Positions 43,904 to 52,577 of a stretch of DNA of 64,000 nucleotides are shown one piece after another (the first letter of the stretch is position 1; each line of letters begins with the position of its first letter). Location of the stretch: assembly GCA_965249005.1 (NCBI GenBank), contig CBDFLD010000015.1, positions 286,915 to 350,914 of the forward strand, read 5' to 3'. Origin of the DNA: CBDFLD01 sp965249005 (GTDB lineage: Bacteria; Acidobacteriota; UBA6911). Made by a program: the position numbers and the translations under genes. The notes under the pieces were generated by a model, which was not told the origin of the DNA, did no database searches, and worked only from the letters and a program-made list of their open reading frames with translations.

Positions 43904-44821
43904 TCAGTGCGACGATGCGGTCCTTTCGAACTTGCGGATGAAGAAATCGGCGGTCGAGGCGTACGTCGGCTTCGCACCCGGATACATCAAGTCGGCCTCG
44001 ATCCCCAGCGCGTCCATCTGCTGCTTGAGCCGAACGCCGAAGTTGACGTGGTGTATCATCCAGCCTCGGGCTCGTGCGCCATCAGGAATCGGGTCATCCG
44101 GCGCCATCCCGTAGCGCATATGGATCGGCGGATCATCGGCAGATATATTCGCCTGCGCCGAGATTCTGCGGACGATCTCCGTCGCCTTCTCCCGATCGTC
44201 CGTACCCAAAGTTTCCTTCCAATTGTCGCTTGGCTCCGTGTAGCCCGGGATGTTGTTCAGCAACCACTCCAAATCCATCGTCGTCTGACCACCACTGGTT
44301 GCGACATAGCTCAGGCGGGTCGACTCGCGAGCGATCGGGTCGGTGCTCGATGAGTCGGCCATCTCGTCGTGAAACGCCAGCCACATGCAGATCTGCGCAC
44401 CGGCCGACCCGCCAAAGGCTCCAACACGAGTCTTGTCGAAGTTCCATTCATTGGCTCTCGAACGCAGGTACTGCAGGGCGCGACGCGAGTCGTGAAAGGC
44501 CGCGGGAAGCGGTTTGTGCTTCACGAAGCGATAGTGAATCGCCGCCACGGAGATGCCCGCATCCAGAAGCTGCGTCAAGGTCTGGGCATTGATGCGCTCC
44601 TTGCTGCCGTTACGGAAACCTCCGCCGTGGATATAAACAACAAGCGGAGTCGGCGCAGCCGAGTCTGCTTTGTAAAAGTCGAGCACGTGTCGCTCATGCT
44701 CTCCGTACGCGACGTTTTTGTGCGTTGGAGATGGCTTGTCAGCATTTCGCTGAGCGATTACAGGCGAAGCCGTCAGAAGTACGCTCAAGACAGCGCAGGA
44801 AATAGTGATATGCAGTTTCAT
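43904..44821 (-). CDS. Secreted alpha/beta hydrolase (carboxylesterase-type)
   Basis: This 305-residue protein has a signal peptide (ISCAVLSVLLTASPVIAQ) and the hormone-sensitive-lipase-like oxyanion motif VYIHGGGFRNGS. The nucleophile elbow is FGGSAGAQICMW, and an aspartate/histidine pair lies toward the C-terminus (ADDPPIHMRYG, WMIHHVNFG). It resembles acetyl-esterases and BD-FAE-type esterases that hydrolyse short acyl esters in the periplasm. A small tandem repeat of CTGAGTCAGTGC spans its stop codon. It is close to SDR and Baeyer-Villiger-type genes and might hydrolyse an ester made by the latter. Confidence 0.88.
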   Translation of the reverse strand: MKLHITISCAVLSVLLTASPVIAQRNADKPSPTHKNVAYGEHERHVLDFYKADSAAPTPLVVYIHGGGFRNGSKERINAQTLTQLLDAGISVAAIHYRFVKHKPLPAAFHDSRRALQYLRSRANEWNFDKTRVGAFGGSAGAQICMWLAFHDEMADSSSTDPIARESTRLSYVATSGGQTTMDLEWLLNNIPGYTEPSDNWKETLGTDDREKATEIVRRISAQANISADDPPIHMRYGMAPDDPIPDGARARGWMIHHVNFGVRLKQQMDALGIEADLMYPGAKPTYASTADFFIRKFERTASSH

Positions 44822-44834
44822 GGTGGCCTCGTAG

Positions 44835-44892
44835 GCATCTCACGCCGTGAGATGCAAATAATACCGTCGCAGCCGCTCACGGCGTGAGCGGC
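44835..44892. repeat. Pair of CTCACG/CGTGAG palindromes between esterase and SDR
   Basis: GCATCTCACG-C-CGTGAGATGC (44835-44855) and GCCGCTCACGGCGTGAGCGGC (44872-44892) are perfect or near-perfect hairpins sharing the CTCACGSCGTGAG core. The second abuts the SDR stop codon. Related hairpins recur at 45763 and 46655. They probably act as REP elements or terminators. Confidence 0.8.
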
Positions 44893-45747
44893 CTACAGTT
44901 CCATACCGAACTTCTGCTCATACCATTCGGCAAACTCTTCCTTTGTCATCTTCCGGCCGGCTTCGACGTATTCTTCATCCGACATTCTGTCCCGGCCCGC
45001 GGCCCACAGCTCGGCGTCATCGCCGACCAGATAACGCAGGCTCGGCTGATCGGTTTCGATCGCATGGCGGATCGCTCTGGCGACGAGCTCGGGACGTGAC
45101 GGATCTTCGAGTCGCTTCGTAAAGAGAGCCGTCAGCCGATCGTAACACCCCACGTACGCCGAGTCTGCCGGCAGCTCGCGGCTTCTTGCCTTCTCGACCA
45201 TCGGAGTCAGGATCACACCGGGCTCGATGACGGAAACGCGCACGTTGTACCGAAAGGCCTCCTGGGCGAGGGCTTCGCTTGCCGCCTCGAGCGCAAACTT
45301 CGACGTGGAGTAAGGTCCATGACAGCCAAGCACGAAGCGCCCGGACACCGAGGTCACGTTTACAATTTGCCCGCCGCCCTGCGCCCGCATCCCGGGCAAC
45401 ACGAGCTGCATCATGCGCCAAGGACCGAAGAAATTCGTCTCCATCATGCCGCGCAGGTCCTCGTCGCTCGTCTCCTCGATCGACCCTAGCGCAACGATCC
45501 CAGCGTTGTTTACTAGAATATCGATTCGGCCAGCCGAATCGATAACGCGTGTCACGGCTGATTCCATCGAAGCGTTCTCATCGACATCGAGCGGAACTAC
45601 CTCCACCTGTCCCGCCGAAACCATTTCCGGATCCGCCGCATCCGGATTGCGCATCGAAGCGAAGACGTGATAGCCGTTTTTGGCCAACTCGATCGCCGTA
45701 AACCGGCCGATACCTGTGCTCGTTCCCGTTATAAGCGCGACACTCAT
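44893..45747 (-). CDS. Short-chain dehydrogenase/reductase (first of a tandem pair)
   Basis: This 284-residue classical SDR has the NAD(P) motif TGTSTGIG, NNAG in ILVNNAGIVALG, catalytic serine in NVTSVSGRF, and YSTSK for Tyr and Lys. An extended C-terminal region (GDDAELWAAGRDRMSDEEYVEAGRKMTKEEFAEWYEQKFGMEL) is shared with the next gene, showing that they are duplicates. It should interconvert an alcohol and a ketone in the cytoplasm. The adjacent Baeyer-Villiger-type enzyme suggests that the ketone goes on to an ester. Confidence 0.92.
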   Translation of the reverse strand: MSVALITGTSTGIGRFTAIELAKNGYHVFASMRNPDAADPEMVSAGQVEVVPLDVDENASMESAVTRVIDSAGRIDILVNNAGIVALGSIEETSDEDLRGMMETNFFGPWRMMQLVLPGMRAQGGGQIVNVTSVSGRFVLGCHGPYSTSKFALEAASEALAQEAFRYNVRVSVIEPGVILTPMVEKARSRELPADSAYVGCYDRLTALFTKRLEDPSRPELVARAIRHAIETDQPSLRYLVGDDAELWAAGRDRMSDEEYVEAGRKMTKEEFAEWYEQKFGMEL

Positions 45748-45762
45748 GTTTTTCTCCCGGTA

Positions 45763-45785
45763 GGCACCTCACTCCGTGAGTGGCC
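45763..45785. repeat. Palindrome between the tandem SDR genes
   Basis: GGCACCTCAC-TC-CGTGAGTGGCC, same CTCAC/GTGAG core as the hairpins at 44835-44892 and 46655-46696. One arm position is mismatched. Confidence 0.75.
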
Positions 45786-46651
45786 TACAGTTCCATCCCG
45801 AACTTTTCTTCGTGCCACTTTTTGAACTCGTCAAGACTCATTTCCCGGCCAGCTTCGACGTATTCTTCATCAGACATTTTTGCGCGGCCTGCGCTCCACA
45901 GCTCGGCGTCCTCACCCACCAGATAGTGCAGCGTTGGCTGATCGGTCTCGATAGCGTGCCGGATCGTCTCGGCAACCAATTCCGGCGGCGAAGGATCTTC
46001 GAGACGCTTGTTCAGAATGGTCGTGAGCCGAGTGTAAGACTCCATATAGGGTGATTTCGTCGGCGCCTCGCGATCCGCCGCCTTCTCGAAAATCGGCGTC
46101 TTGATCGCGCCGGGCTCGATGATGGAAACCCGCACGTTGTATCGAAAGGCCTCCTGGGCAAGGGCCTCGCTTGCGGCCTCGAGCGCGAACTTCGACGCCG
46201 CGTAGGGTCCGTGAAAGCCCATGACAAATCGCCCAGCCACAGACGTGACGTTCACAATGTGCCCGCCGCCCTGAACCCGCATGCCGGGCAGCACGAGCTG
46301 CATCATCCGCCAGGCGCCAAAGAAGTTCGTCTCCATCGTGTCGCGCAGGTCTTTTTCGGTCGTCTCCTCGATCGACCCCCCGATACCGATCCCAGCGTTG
46401 TTTACCAGAATATCGATTCGGCCAGCCGAACCGAGAACGCCCTCCACGGCGGATTCCATCGATGGGTTGTCGTTCACGTCCAGTGGAACGACGTCCACGT
46501 GTCCCGCCGAGATCATTTTTGGGTCCGCCGCATCCGGATTCCGCATCGAAGCAAATACGTGATAGCCGTTTTTCGCCAGCTCGATCGCTGTCGAGCGACC
46601 AATGCCCGTACTCGTTCCGGTGATAAGAGCAACACTCATGTTTCCTCCCAA
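45785..46651 (-). CDS. Short-chain dehydrogenase/reductase (second of a tandem pair)
   Basis: 288 residues, paralogous to the SDR at 44893-45747 over its whole length. The TGTSTGIG nucleotide motif, NNAG, serine in NVTSVAGRF and YAASK are all present. The usual start would be MSVALITGTSTG (46639), four codons inside the annotated frame, preceded by GGAGG. The two proteins differ enough (sheet edges, substrate loop SIEETTEKDLRDTME) to suggest separate substrates or directions. Confidence 0.92.
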   Translation of the reverse strand: MGGNMSVALITGTSTGIGRSTAIELAKNGYHVFASMRNPDAADPKMISAGHVDVVPLDVNDNPSMESAVEGVLGSAGRIDILVNNAGIGIGGSIEETTEKDLRDTMETNFFGAWRMMQLVLPGMRVQGGGHIVNVTSVAGRFVMGFHGPYAASKFALEAASEALAQEAFRYNVRVSIIEPGAIKTPIFEKAADREAPTKSPYMESYTRLTTILNKRLEDPSPPELVAETIRHAIETDQPTLHYLVGEDAELWSAGRAKMSDEEYVEAGREMSLDEFKKWHEEKFGMEL

Positions 46652-46654
46652 ATA

Positions 46655-46696
46655 GGCACCTCACTCCGTGAGGTGCCGGATGCTCACGGAGTGAGC
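46655..46696. repeat. Pair of CTCAC/GTGAG palindromes between SDR and monooxygenase
   Basis: GGCACCTCACTCCGTGAGGTGCC (46655-46677) is a perfect arm match. GCTCACGGAGTGAGC (46682-46696) repeats the core. The monooxygenase stop codon lies 4 bases further on. Confidence 0.8.
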
Positions 46697-46699
46697 GGG

Positions 46700-48295
46700 C
46701 TAAGTAAACGCAAAACCCTCGTACCCCTTCGCCACCACGTCGTTACACTTTTCCACATAAGGCGGAAAGCCGAGGTACGGCATAACAACGCGTGGCTTAC
46801 CCGGAATATTTGCCCCGACATACCACGAGTTACAAGTGGTAAGGAGCGTTTGCCCCGCGACTTCGTTCACGTGGGACACCCACGCATCCTCCGCCTCCAG
46901 GGTGGGTTCGATACAACCGAGATCGCGCTCCTTCATATACCCGATACAATCCGCAATCCAGTTTACGTGTTGCTCGATGGACGGAAGCATGTTGGTAAGG
47001 ACCGAGGGGCTGCCGGGTCCCGTGATGGTAAACATATTCGGAAAGCCGGCGGAGCCGAGGCCCAGATAAGTGCGCGGACCGGCGGACCACTTCTCTTTGA
47101 GCTTTTCATCTCCCCTGCCCCGGATATCGATGTTGAGCAAGGCTCCCGTCATCGCATCGAACCCGGTGGCAAAGACAATACAGTCCAGCTTGAACGCTTG
47201 TCCCTTCGCCCGGAGTCCCTCTCGCGTGATCGCCTCGATGGGCGAGTCGCTGACATCGACCAATGTGACCTTGGGCCGATTAAAGGTCTCGTAGTAGCCC
47301 GTATCCAGACACAGCCGCTTGCAGCCGAGGACCTGTCGCGGCGACAAAGCCTCCGCGACCGCTGGATCGTCGACCACCTCGCGAATCTTGTCCCGTACAA
47401 ACTCGGCTGCCGTATCGTTGGCTTCTTTACTGAAGACGAGATCGTTGAAGGAGGCCAGAAAGCCCAGGCCTCCCTTTTCCCACCGTGCCTCATATTCGCG
47501 ATTGAGCTCGTCCGCCGTCACTTCCAAAGCTGCTTGGTCGTTGTGGTCGAGGTCCATCGCGGCCAGCATCTGGCTGTTTCTTTCTCGAAAACCCGCATAG
47601 TCCGCTTTGATCTCTTGCTGCAGTTCGGGATCGAGAGCGCGATTGTGTGCCGGTACGGAATAACTCGCAGTCCGCTGAAACACAAGGAGGTGTTCCGCCT
47701 CCTTTGCGATGACTGGGATAGCCTGAACACCGGAAGAGCCTGTCCCGATGACGCCGACCCGTTTTCCAGAAAAGTCGACCCCCTCGTGCGGCCAGTTTCC
47801 GGTGTGGTAGGACTCGCCGGCAAACATATCCAGGCCCTTGAACTTGGGCGTGTTCCGCGAAGACAGACAACCCGTCGCCATGACGCAAAACTGTGCTGAT
47901 ACCCTGTCACCGTGGTCCGTCTCAACGGACCATCGGTTTACGGATTCGTCGAAAACAATCGACTCGACCCGTGTGTTGAGTTGTATGTCCGGACGCAGCT
48001 CGAACCGATCCGCCACGTGATTGATGTAGCGCAGGATCTCCGACTGCGAAGGATACCGTTCCGTCCAAACCCATTCTTGCTGCAGCTCTTCAGAGAACTG
48101 ATACGAATACTGCATGCTTTCGACATCACAACGCGCGCCTGGATATCGGTTCCAGAACCATGTTCCACCCAGGCCGCTGCCCGCTTCGAATACGCGTGTG
48201 GAGAGCCCTAGCCCCCGAAGTCGGTACAGCATGTACAGTCCGGCGAACCCCGCGCCGACAACTACTGCATCGAGCTTCTTTTGTCCTTCAATCAT
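46700..48295 (-). CDS. Flavin monooxygenase of Baeyer-Villiger type
   Basis: This 531-residue FAD/NADPH enzyme has the FAD motif VVVGAGFAGLYMLYRLRGLGL and a second Rossmann motif VGVIGTGSSGVQ. Just before the latter is the Baeyer-Villiger fingerprint FAGESYHTGNWP (consensus FxGxxxHTxxWP). Length and order fit cyclohexanone/phenylacetone monooxygenase relatives, which convert ketones to esters with O2. The gene follows the intact kinase-TPR gene on the same strand after 37 bases. With SDRs and esterases downstream it suggests ring or chain cleavage of a ketone. The precise substrate is unknown. Confidence 0.93.
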   Translation of the reverse strand: MIEGQKKLDAVVVGAGFAGLYMLYRLRGLGLSTRVFEAGSGLGGTWFWNRYPGARCDVESMQYSYQFSEELQQEWVWTERYPSQSEILRYINHVADRFELRPDIQLNTRVESIVFDESVNRWSVETDHGDRVSAQFCVMATGCLSSRNTPKFKGLDMFAGESYHTGNWPHEGVDFSGKRVGVIGTGSSGVQAIPVIAKEAEHLLVFQRTASYSVPAHNRALDPELQQEIKADYAGFRERNSQMLAAMDLDHNDQAALEVTADELNREYEARWEKGGLGFLASFNDLVFSKEANDTAAEFVRDKIREVVDDPAVAEALSPRQVLGCKRLCLDTGYYETFNRPKVTLVDVSDSPIEAITREGLRAKGQAFKLDCIVFATGFDAMTGALLNIDIRGRGDEKLKEKWSAGPRTYLGLGSAGFPNMFTITGPGSPSVLTNMLPSIEQHVNWIADCIGYMKERDLGCIEPTLEAEDAWVSHVNEVAGQTLLTTCNSWYVGANIPGKPRVVMPYLGFPPYVEKCNDVVAKGYEGFAFT

Positions 48296-48332
48296 ACTAT
48301 CGCTCCGGAAAGTTCATGCGGTGTAGCAGCTC

Positions 48333-50687
48333 CTAGAAGCGTGGGTCATCACGGATGGGGTCCATCATCGGGTGGACACCTATCGATGGGAGCAGAGCAT
48401 CCTTCTCCTCATATCCCGTTTGGAGCCATTCAAACGCCTGATCCGTCTCACCAAGGAATGAAGCAACGATAGCTATCAAAAACGGTGGGAAGTATTCTCG
48501 CTCCCTCTGCTCTATTAATTTTTCTAGGGTATTGGCGTCTTGCTTTCGTCCCATCAAGGCATAGATACTGGCCACCAACGCTTGACTAATCGGACTACCT
48601 TCGTCTAGATCGTAACCGCGCTCAAACGCTGCAAGGGCGGCATCGTAATCACCTTTTGCAATGTGGTTCATTCCGAGGAACCAGTAGATCATCATGTAAT
48701 TGGAGTCGAGGAGGATCGTCTTATTGCACTGCTCGATGGAATCATCGTACCGCCGCGTGTAGTAAAAGCCCAGTGCTAAGGTCCGGTTTGTTTCAAGGGA
48801 AATGGGATCAAGCTGTACGGCCTTCTCGGCCTCGCTAATTGCGTCCTCGAATTTGCTCAGATGCAACAGATGCTCCGCGTACCCGGTCCGAACCAAAGGG
48901 TCGCTGGGGCTGAGGCTAATGGCTTTCCTAAACTCGTCCCCAGCACGTTCCCAATCCCAATCGTACCAGTGCAGGATTCCTCCCAACATCGAATGAGCTT
49001 CGGCGAGATCTGCATCCAGATCGAGCGCTTGACGCACTTTCTCCTTGGCTTTAGGTATGACTTGTCGCGCTGGTTCCAAGCCCAATGTGGCAAGTACGGC
49101 GTAGCCAAGTGCCAATCCCGCATGGGCCAGCGCGTAGTCGGCGTCTAACGATAGAGCCAGCTCGCAATATTGGATGCCCCCGTTGATTCCGTCACGTGTA
49201 AACTCGTACAACCGGTCTCGCCCCTTCAGGTACAAGCCGTAGGCTTCATTACTCGCGGTATAACGCTTGGTCAGCTGATCTTTCTCTACGTCAGTAAACT
49301 GCACTCCCAAAGCGTCGGCGATAGCCTCAGCGTAGTACTCCTCCGTTTCAAACACTGCCGAACGCGCCCTTGTGAAGCGGTCACCCCAGATATTGGTACT
49401 GTCGTGAGCATTGACCAGTTCCACGCTCACCGCCACCTCTTCGCCTCGCAATGTCATATCTCCCAGTAAGACTGCGCGGACCCCGAGTTCCTCCGCCACG
49501 CTTTGAGCGTCTGTATTCTTGCCCTTGTATTGCCGGACGGTTGACCAAGCAATCACCTTCTCCAGACCGGACAACTGGGAAAGTCGATTGATGATTCCTT
49601 GCGCGATCCCGTCGCTCAGGTACTCCAGTTCCGGATCACCGCTCCGATTCTCCAGCGGCAGGACGGCGATGGAATCGAAGACTTCGTCCGTCGCGGGAGC
49701 AGTCGGCCAGTGCCACAATAGTGCGACCGCGACAAGCAACACGACTCCAGCAGCCGCCGTTGCCCAAACCAGCGCACGACTCGTCTGCCGAGCCGGAGGG
49801 GCAACGACGGTACTCGCGGCAGACTTCCCAGAGTCGGTATCCCGTTTCAAGCGCATCAAGTCCGTACGCACGTCCGATGCGGACTGGTACCGGAGCTTGC
49901 AATCCTTCTCCAGCGCCTTGTTGATAATGTTTTCCAGATCATGTGGGATTTCAGGTTTCAAACGCCCCGGCGATACCGGGGCTTTGTTGAGGATCTCATT
50001 GAAAACCACGGCCGTGGTGGTCCCACTGAAGGGCTGTTTTCCGGTGGTCGCTTCGTATAAGACCACCCCCAAGGAAAACAAATCCGTCGCCGGCCCCAGC
50101 TCCTCACCCCGGGCTTGCTCCGGAGACATATAGGCCACGGTTCCCATGGCCATTCCTGGCGTGGTCAACTGCTCGTCTGCAACAGTGGGCATGGCGGAAC
50201 CGGCTTCCCGGGGTGACTCCGTAAGCTTCGCCAGTCCGAAGTCGAGCACCTTGGCCTGACCTCGTTCCGTGATGAAGATATTGGCGGGTTTGATATCCCG
50301 GTGCACGATGCCCTTGGTGTGCGCCACGTCCAGGGCATCCGCAATTTGGACGCCCAGCTCCAATAGCTCGTCCGTTCCGAGCGGCCCGACTTGAACTCGA
50401 TGCTTCAGAGTCTGCCCTTCCAAGTACTGCATCACGATGTAGGGTTGGCCGTCGTACTCACCTACATCATGGATGGCACATATATTGGGATGGTCCAGCG
50501 CCGAGGCCGCCCGGGCTTCACGCTGGAACCGCTCCAGGGCTTGACGATCCTGGGACAGCTTCTCGGGCAAAAACTTCAAAGCCACATGGCGCCCCAACCG
50601 AGTGTCTTCGGCCTTGTAGACCACACCCATACCCCCGCCACCGAGCTTCTCCACAATCTTGTAGTGAGCGATCGTGTTGCCGATCAT
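48333..50687 (-). CDS. Membrane Ser/Thr kinase with TolB-like and TPR domains (kinase 1)
   Basis: This protein of about 784 residues has a kinase domain (residues 1-275): LGGGGMGVVYKAEDTRLGRHVALKF, IVHRDIKPANIF (catalytic HRD), LDFGLAK (DFG) and YMSPEQARGEE. One membrane helix follows (ALVWATAAAGVVLLVAVALLW, near residue 310), then a TolB/FlgO-like segment (FDSIAVLPLENRSGDPELEYLSDGIAQGIINRLSQLS) and about 8 TPR repeats to the end. The ATG at 50687 matches the start of its paralogues (MIGNTIAHYK); a GTG at 50699 would add four residues. It is 15 bases after the PQQ-cytochrome gene on the same strand. Confidence 0.92.
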   Translation of the reverse strand: MIGNTIAHYKIVEKLGGGGMGVVYKAEDTRLGRHVALKFLPEKLSQDRQALERFQREARAASALDHPNICAIHDVGEYDGQPYIVMQYLEGQTLKHRVQVGPLGTDELLELGVQIADALDVAHTKGIVHRDIKPANIFITERGQAKVLDFGLAKLTESPREAGSAMPTVADEQLTTPGMAMGTVAYMSPEQARGEELGPATDLFSLGVVLYEATTGKQPFSGTTTAVVFNEILNKAPVSPGRLKPEIPHDLENIINKALEKDCKLRYQSASDVRTDLMRLKRDTDSGKSAASTVVAPPARQTSRALVWATAAAGVVLLVAVALLWHWPTAPATDEVFDSIAVLPLENRSGDPELEYLSDGIAQGIINRLSQLSGLEKVIAWSTVRQYKGKNTDAQSVAEELGVRAVLLGDMTLRGEEVAVSVELVNAHDSTNIWGDRFTRARSAVFETEEYYAEAIADALGVQFTDVEKDQLTKRYTASNEAYGLYLKGRDRLYEFTRDGINGGIQYCELALSLDADYALAHAGLALGYAVLATLGLEPARQVIPKAKEKVRQALDLDADLAEAHSMLGGILHWYDWDWERAGDEFRKAISLSPSDPLVRTGYAEHLLHLSKFEDAISEAEKAVQLDPISLETNRTLALGFYYTRRYDDSIEQCNKTILLDSNYMMIYWFLGMNHIAKGDYDAALAAFERGYDLDEGSPISQALVASIYALMGRKQDANTLEKLIEQREREYFPPFLIAIVASFLGETDQAFEWLQTGYEEKDALLPSIGVHPMMDPIRDDPRF

Positions 50688-50702
50688 GTCATCTATCACT
50701 CA

Positions 50703-52577
50703 TCATCGTTCAGGGACCGAGAAAGCCAACAATACGTTCCCGGGCATTCCCCCCCAGAAGCCGTAGCCCGAATTCACGTAAACCATCCCCCCGACCACCG
50801 TGGGTCCTGCAGAATCTAGAGATCCTCCCCGTGCTGCCACGCCGTTGGTCGTTTCGTACTCGCGAACGGTATCGAAATCCCAGATAACGCCGCCGTCTTG
50901 GCTCGAATAAGCTCTCAGATGACCATCGATCGAACCCGAGAAGACAACGCCCGGGATCGCGGTAACAGCCGCCGATTGAGCCGGGCTGCACCTTTCCCTG
51001 CCGTCACAGCCGACAGGGGCGGCGTACCAGATGCGCTTTCCTGTCTCGATATCGAGGGCAAACAACCCGCCGCCTTTGTTGGGGTCGGGGACGGCTTGAA
51101 ACCCGCGCTTGGCGTCCTTCTTTATCTTTCCTTCGATATCCGAGATCGCCACATAGATCTTCTGCTCATCCGCGGCGGGCCCCCACTGGATTCCTCCCAG
51201 CTTGCCGCCCTTTCCGACGCGCACCTGCCAGAGGATTTCACCCGCCCGATCCGGATCGAATGCGTGGACGAGGCCTGATTTCTGTCCGGCCAAAAGGGCT
51301 CTTTTGCCGTTCGGGAGCGAAACCAGAATTGGGGAAGTTCCAAAGTCGAAGTCCGGGCCGGCGGCCTCTGGACAATTGCTCTTGTCCGGGAGATCGCAAG
51401 CCATGTTGTAAGCATCCCCCTCGGTAACCTGTTTCGACCAGACGATCTTTCCCGTTTCTAGATCGAGCGCCAGCACCGCGTCACTGGTTTCGTTGGGTGG
51501 GTCTGAGTAGTTGTCGCCTGTGGCGACGTAAAGAACGCCTAGTTTTGGATCGATGGTGGGCGCCGACCAGATACCGGCTCCGGAGGGACCCCAGAGTTGC
51601 ACCCCCAACCTGTTCTTGCGAACAGGTTGCGGTTCTTCCTCGATCGTATACGTTTTCCACCGTCGCGATCCCGAGCTCGCTTCGAGCGCCACCACGCTGC
51701 CGCGAAAGCGGCAACACTGATATCTTGGATTTGCGCCAATCCCCTCTTCGGATGACGACACCGGTACGTACAGCGTTCCCTCGTAAAGCTGAGGCGACCC
51801 AGTGATCCTGGCACTCTGGTGCTCCTCCACGGGAACTTTCCACAACAACTCTCCCGTGACCGCATCCACTGCATAGACCCTAGCCCGGGTGTCCCCGAAG
51901 AACGCAGCGTAACGAGCAGGGTTCGTTCTTGATATAGGCCCAATGCTAATCGCACAACGAACCGGATCCGATGCCCGAAAGCTCCAGTAGACACACCCAC
52001 TCCTTGAGTCCAAGCAGTAGACGGTACTATTCGCACTCCCAACAAACACCCGCCCCGCAACAACGGTAGGCTGCGAAAAGGCCATGATGGCATCCGGAAA
52101 TCCAAATGCCCACTCGAGCTCGAGCTTGCCCACCTGTTCGGCCATGAGATCCGCCATCGCTTCGGGCTGAAACCGACGGTTCGTCAAATCGACCCCCCAT
52201 CCATTCCAGTGCGGTTGGTCAAAGGGCGCATCAAACCGGATCGGTCTCTTCACGCACCGACCGACATCTTCACGGGAGGTCGCGTTGCCGGCTCCCATTG
52301 GCTCTCCCGCCACAAACTCGGCGATCAGCCTCCGCTCCTCGTCCGTCCGAAACACACCCATCCGCGCCATCGTTCCAATTTCCAGTGAACGGAGGACAGC
52401 CTCTGCAGACATGCCTCTGAGCACGCTAAGCCGCGGCGCCCGCGCCACACCGCTGTCATGACAGCTCGCGCAGTGCTCGGCGTAGAGGGAGGCACCGTTT
52501 TGCACTCGTGCCGCCGACGCAGTCGGCAACGCAACAACAAGAAAGATCATTGCCCTGGGCAGGAATCTGAGTGTCAT
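50703..52577 (-). CDS. Secreted cytochrome c / PQQ-type propeller protein
   Basis: This 624-residue protein has a signal peptide (MIFLVVALPTASAA) and an N-terminal cytochrome c domain (CASCH near residue 38; LRGMSAEAVLRSLEIGTMARMGVFRT, where a methionine ligand is plausible). Propeller blades follow, with PQQ-type SVYWSFRASDPVRCAIS, YVATGDNYSDPPNETSDAVLALDLETGKIVWSKQV and APVGCDGRERCSPAQSAAVTAIPG. The heme precedes the propeller, the reverse of the quinohemoprotein at 41.8 kb. Its ATG overlaps the kinase-2 stop (ATGA), so it was made together with kinase 2 before the insertion. Confidence 0.9.
   Translation of the reverse strand: MTLRFLPRAMIFLVVALPTASAARVQNGASLYAEHCASCHDSGVARAPRLSVLRGMSAEAVLRSLEIGTMARMGVFRTDEERRLIAEFVAGEPMGAGNATSREDVGRCVKRPIRFDAPFDQPHWNGWGVDLTNRRFQPEAMADLMAEQVGKLELEWAFGFPDAIMAFSQPTVVAGRVFVGSANSTVYCLDSRSGCVYWSFRASDPVRCAISIGPISRTNPARYAAFFGDTRARVYAVDAVTGELLWKVPVEEHQSARITGSPQLYEGTLYVPVSSSEEGIGANPRYQCCRFRGSVVALEASSGSRRWKTYTIEEEPQPVRKNRLGVQLWGPSGAGIWSAPTIDPKLGVLYVATGDNYSDPPNETSDAVLALDLETGKIVWSKQVTEGDAYNMACDLPDKSNCPEAAGPDFDFGTSPILVSLPNGKRALLAGQKSGLVHAFDPDRAGEILWQVRVGKGGKLGGIQWGPAADEQKIYVAISDIEGKIKKDAKRGFQAVPDPNKGGGLFALDIETGKRIWYAAPVGCDGRERCSPAQSAAVTAIPGVVFSGSIDGHLRAYSSQDGGVIWDFDTVREYETTNGVAARGGSLDSAGPTVVGGMVYVNSGYGFWGGMPGNVLLAFSVPER

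Noticed and set aside
43869..43914. Tandem CTGAGTCAGTGC repeat over the esterase stop
   Set aside because: Two short copies only; it could be chance duplication and has no further structure.
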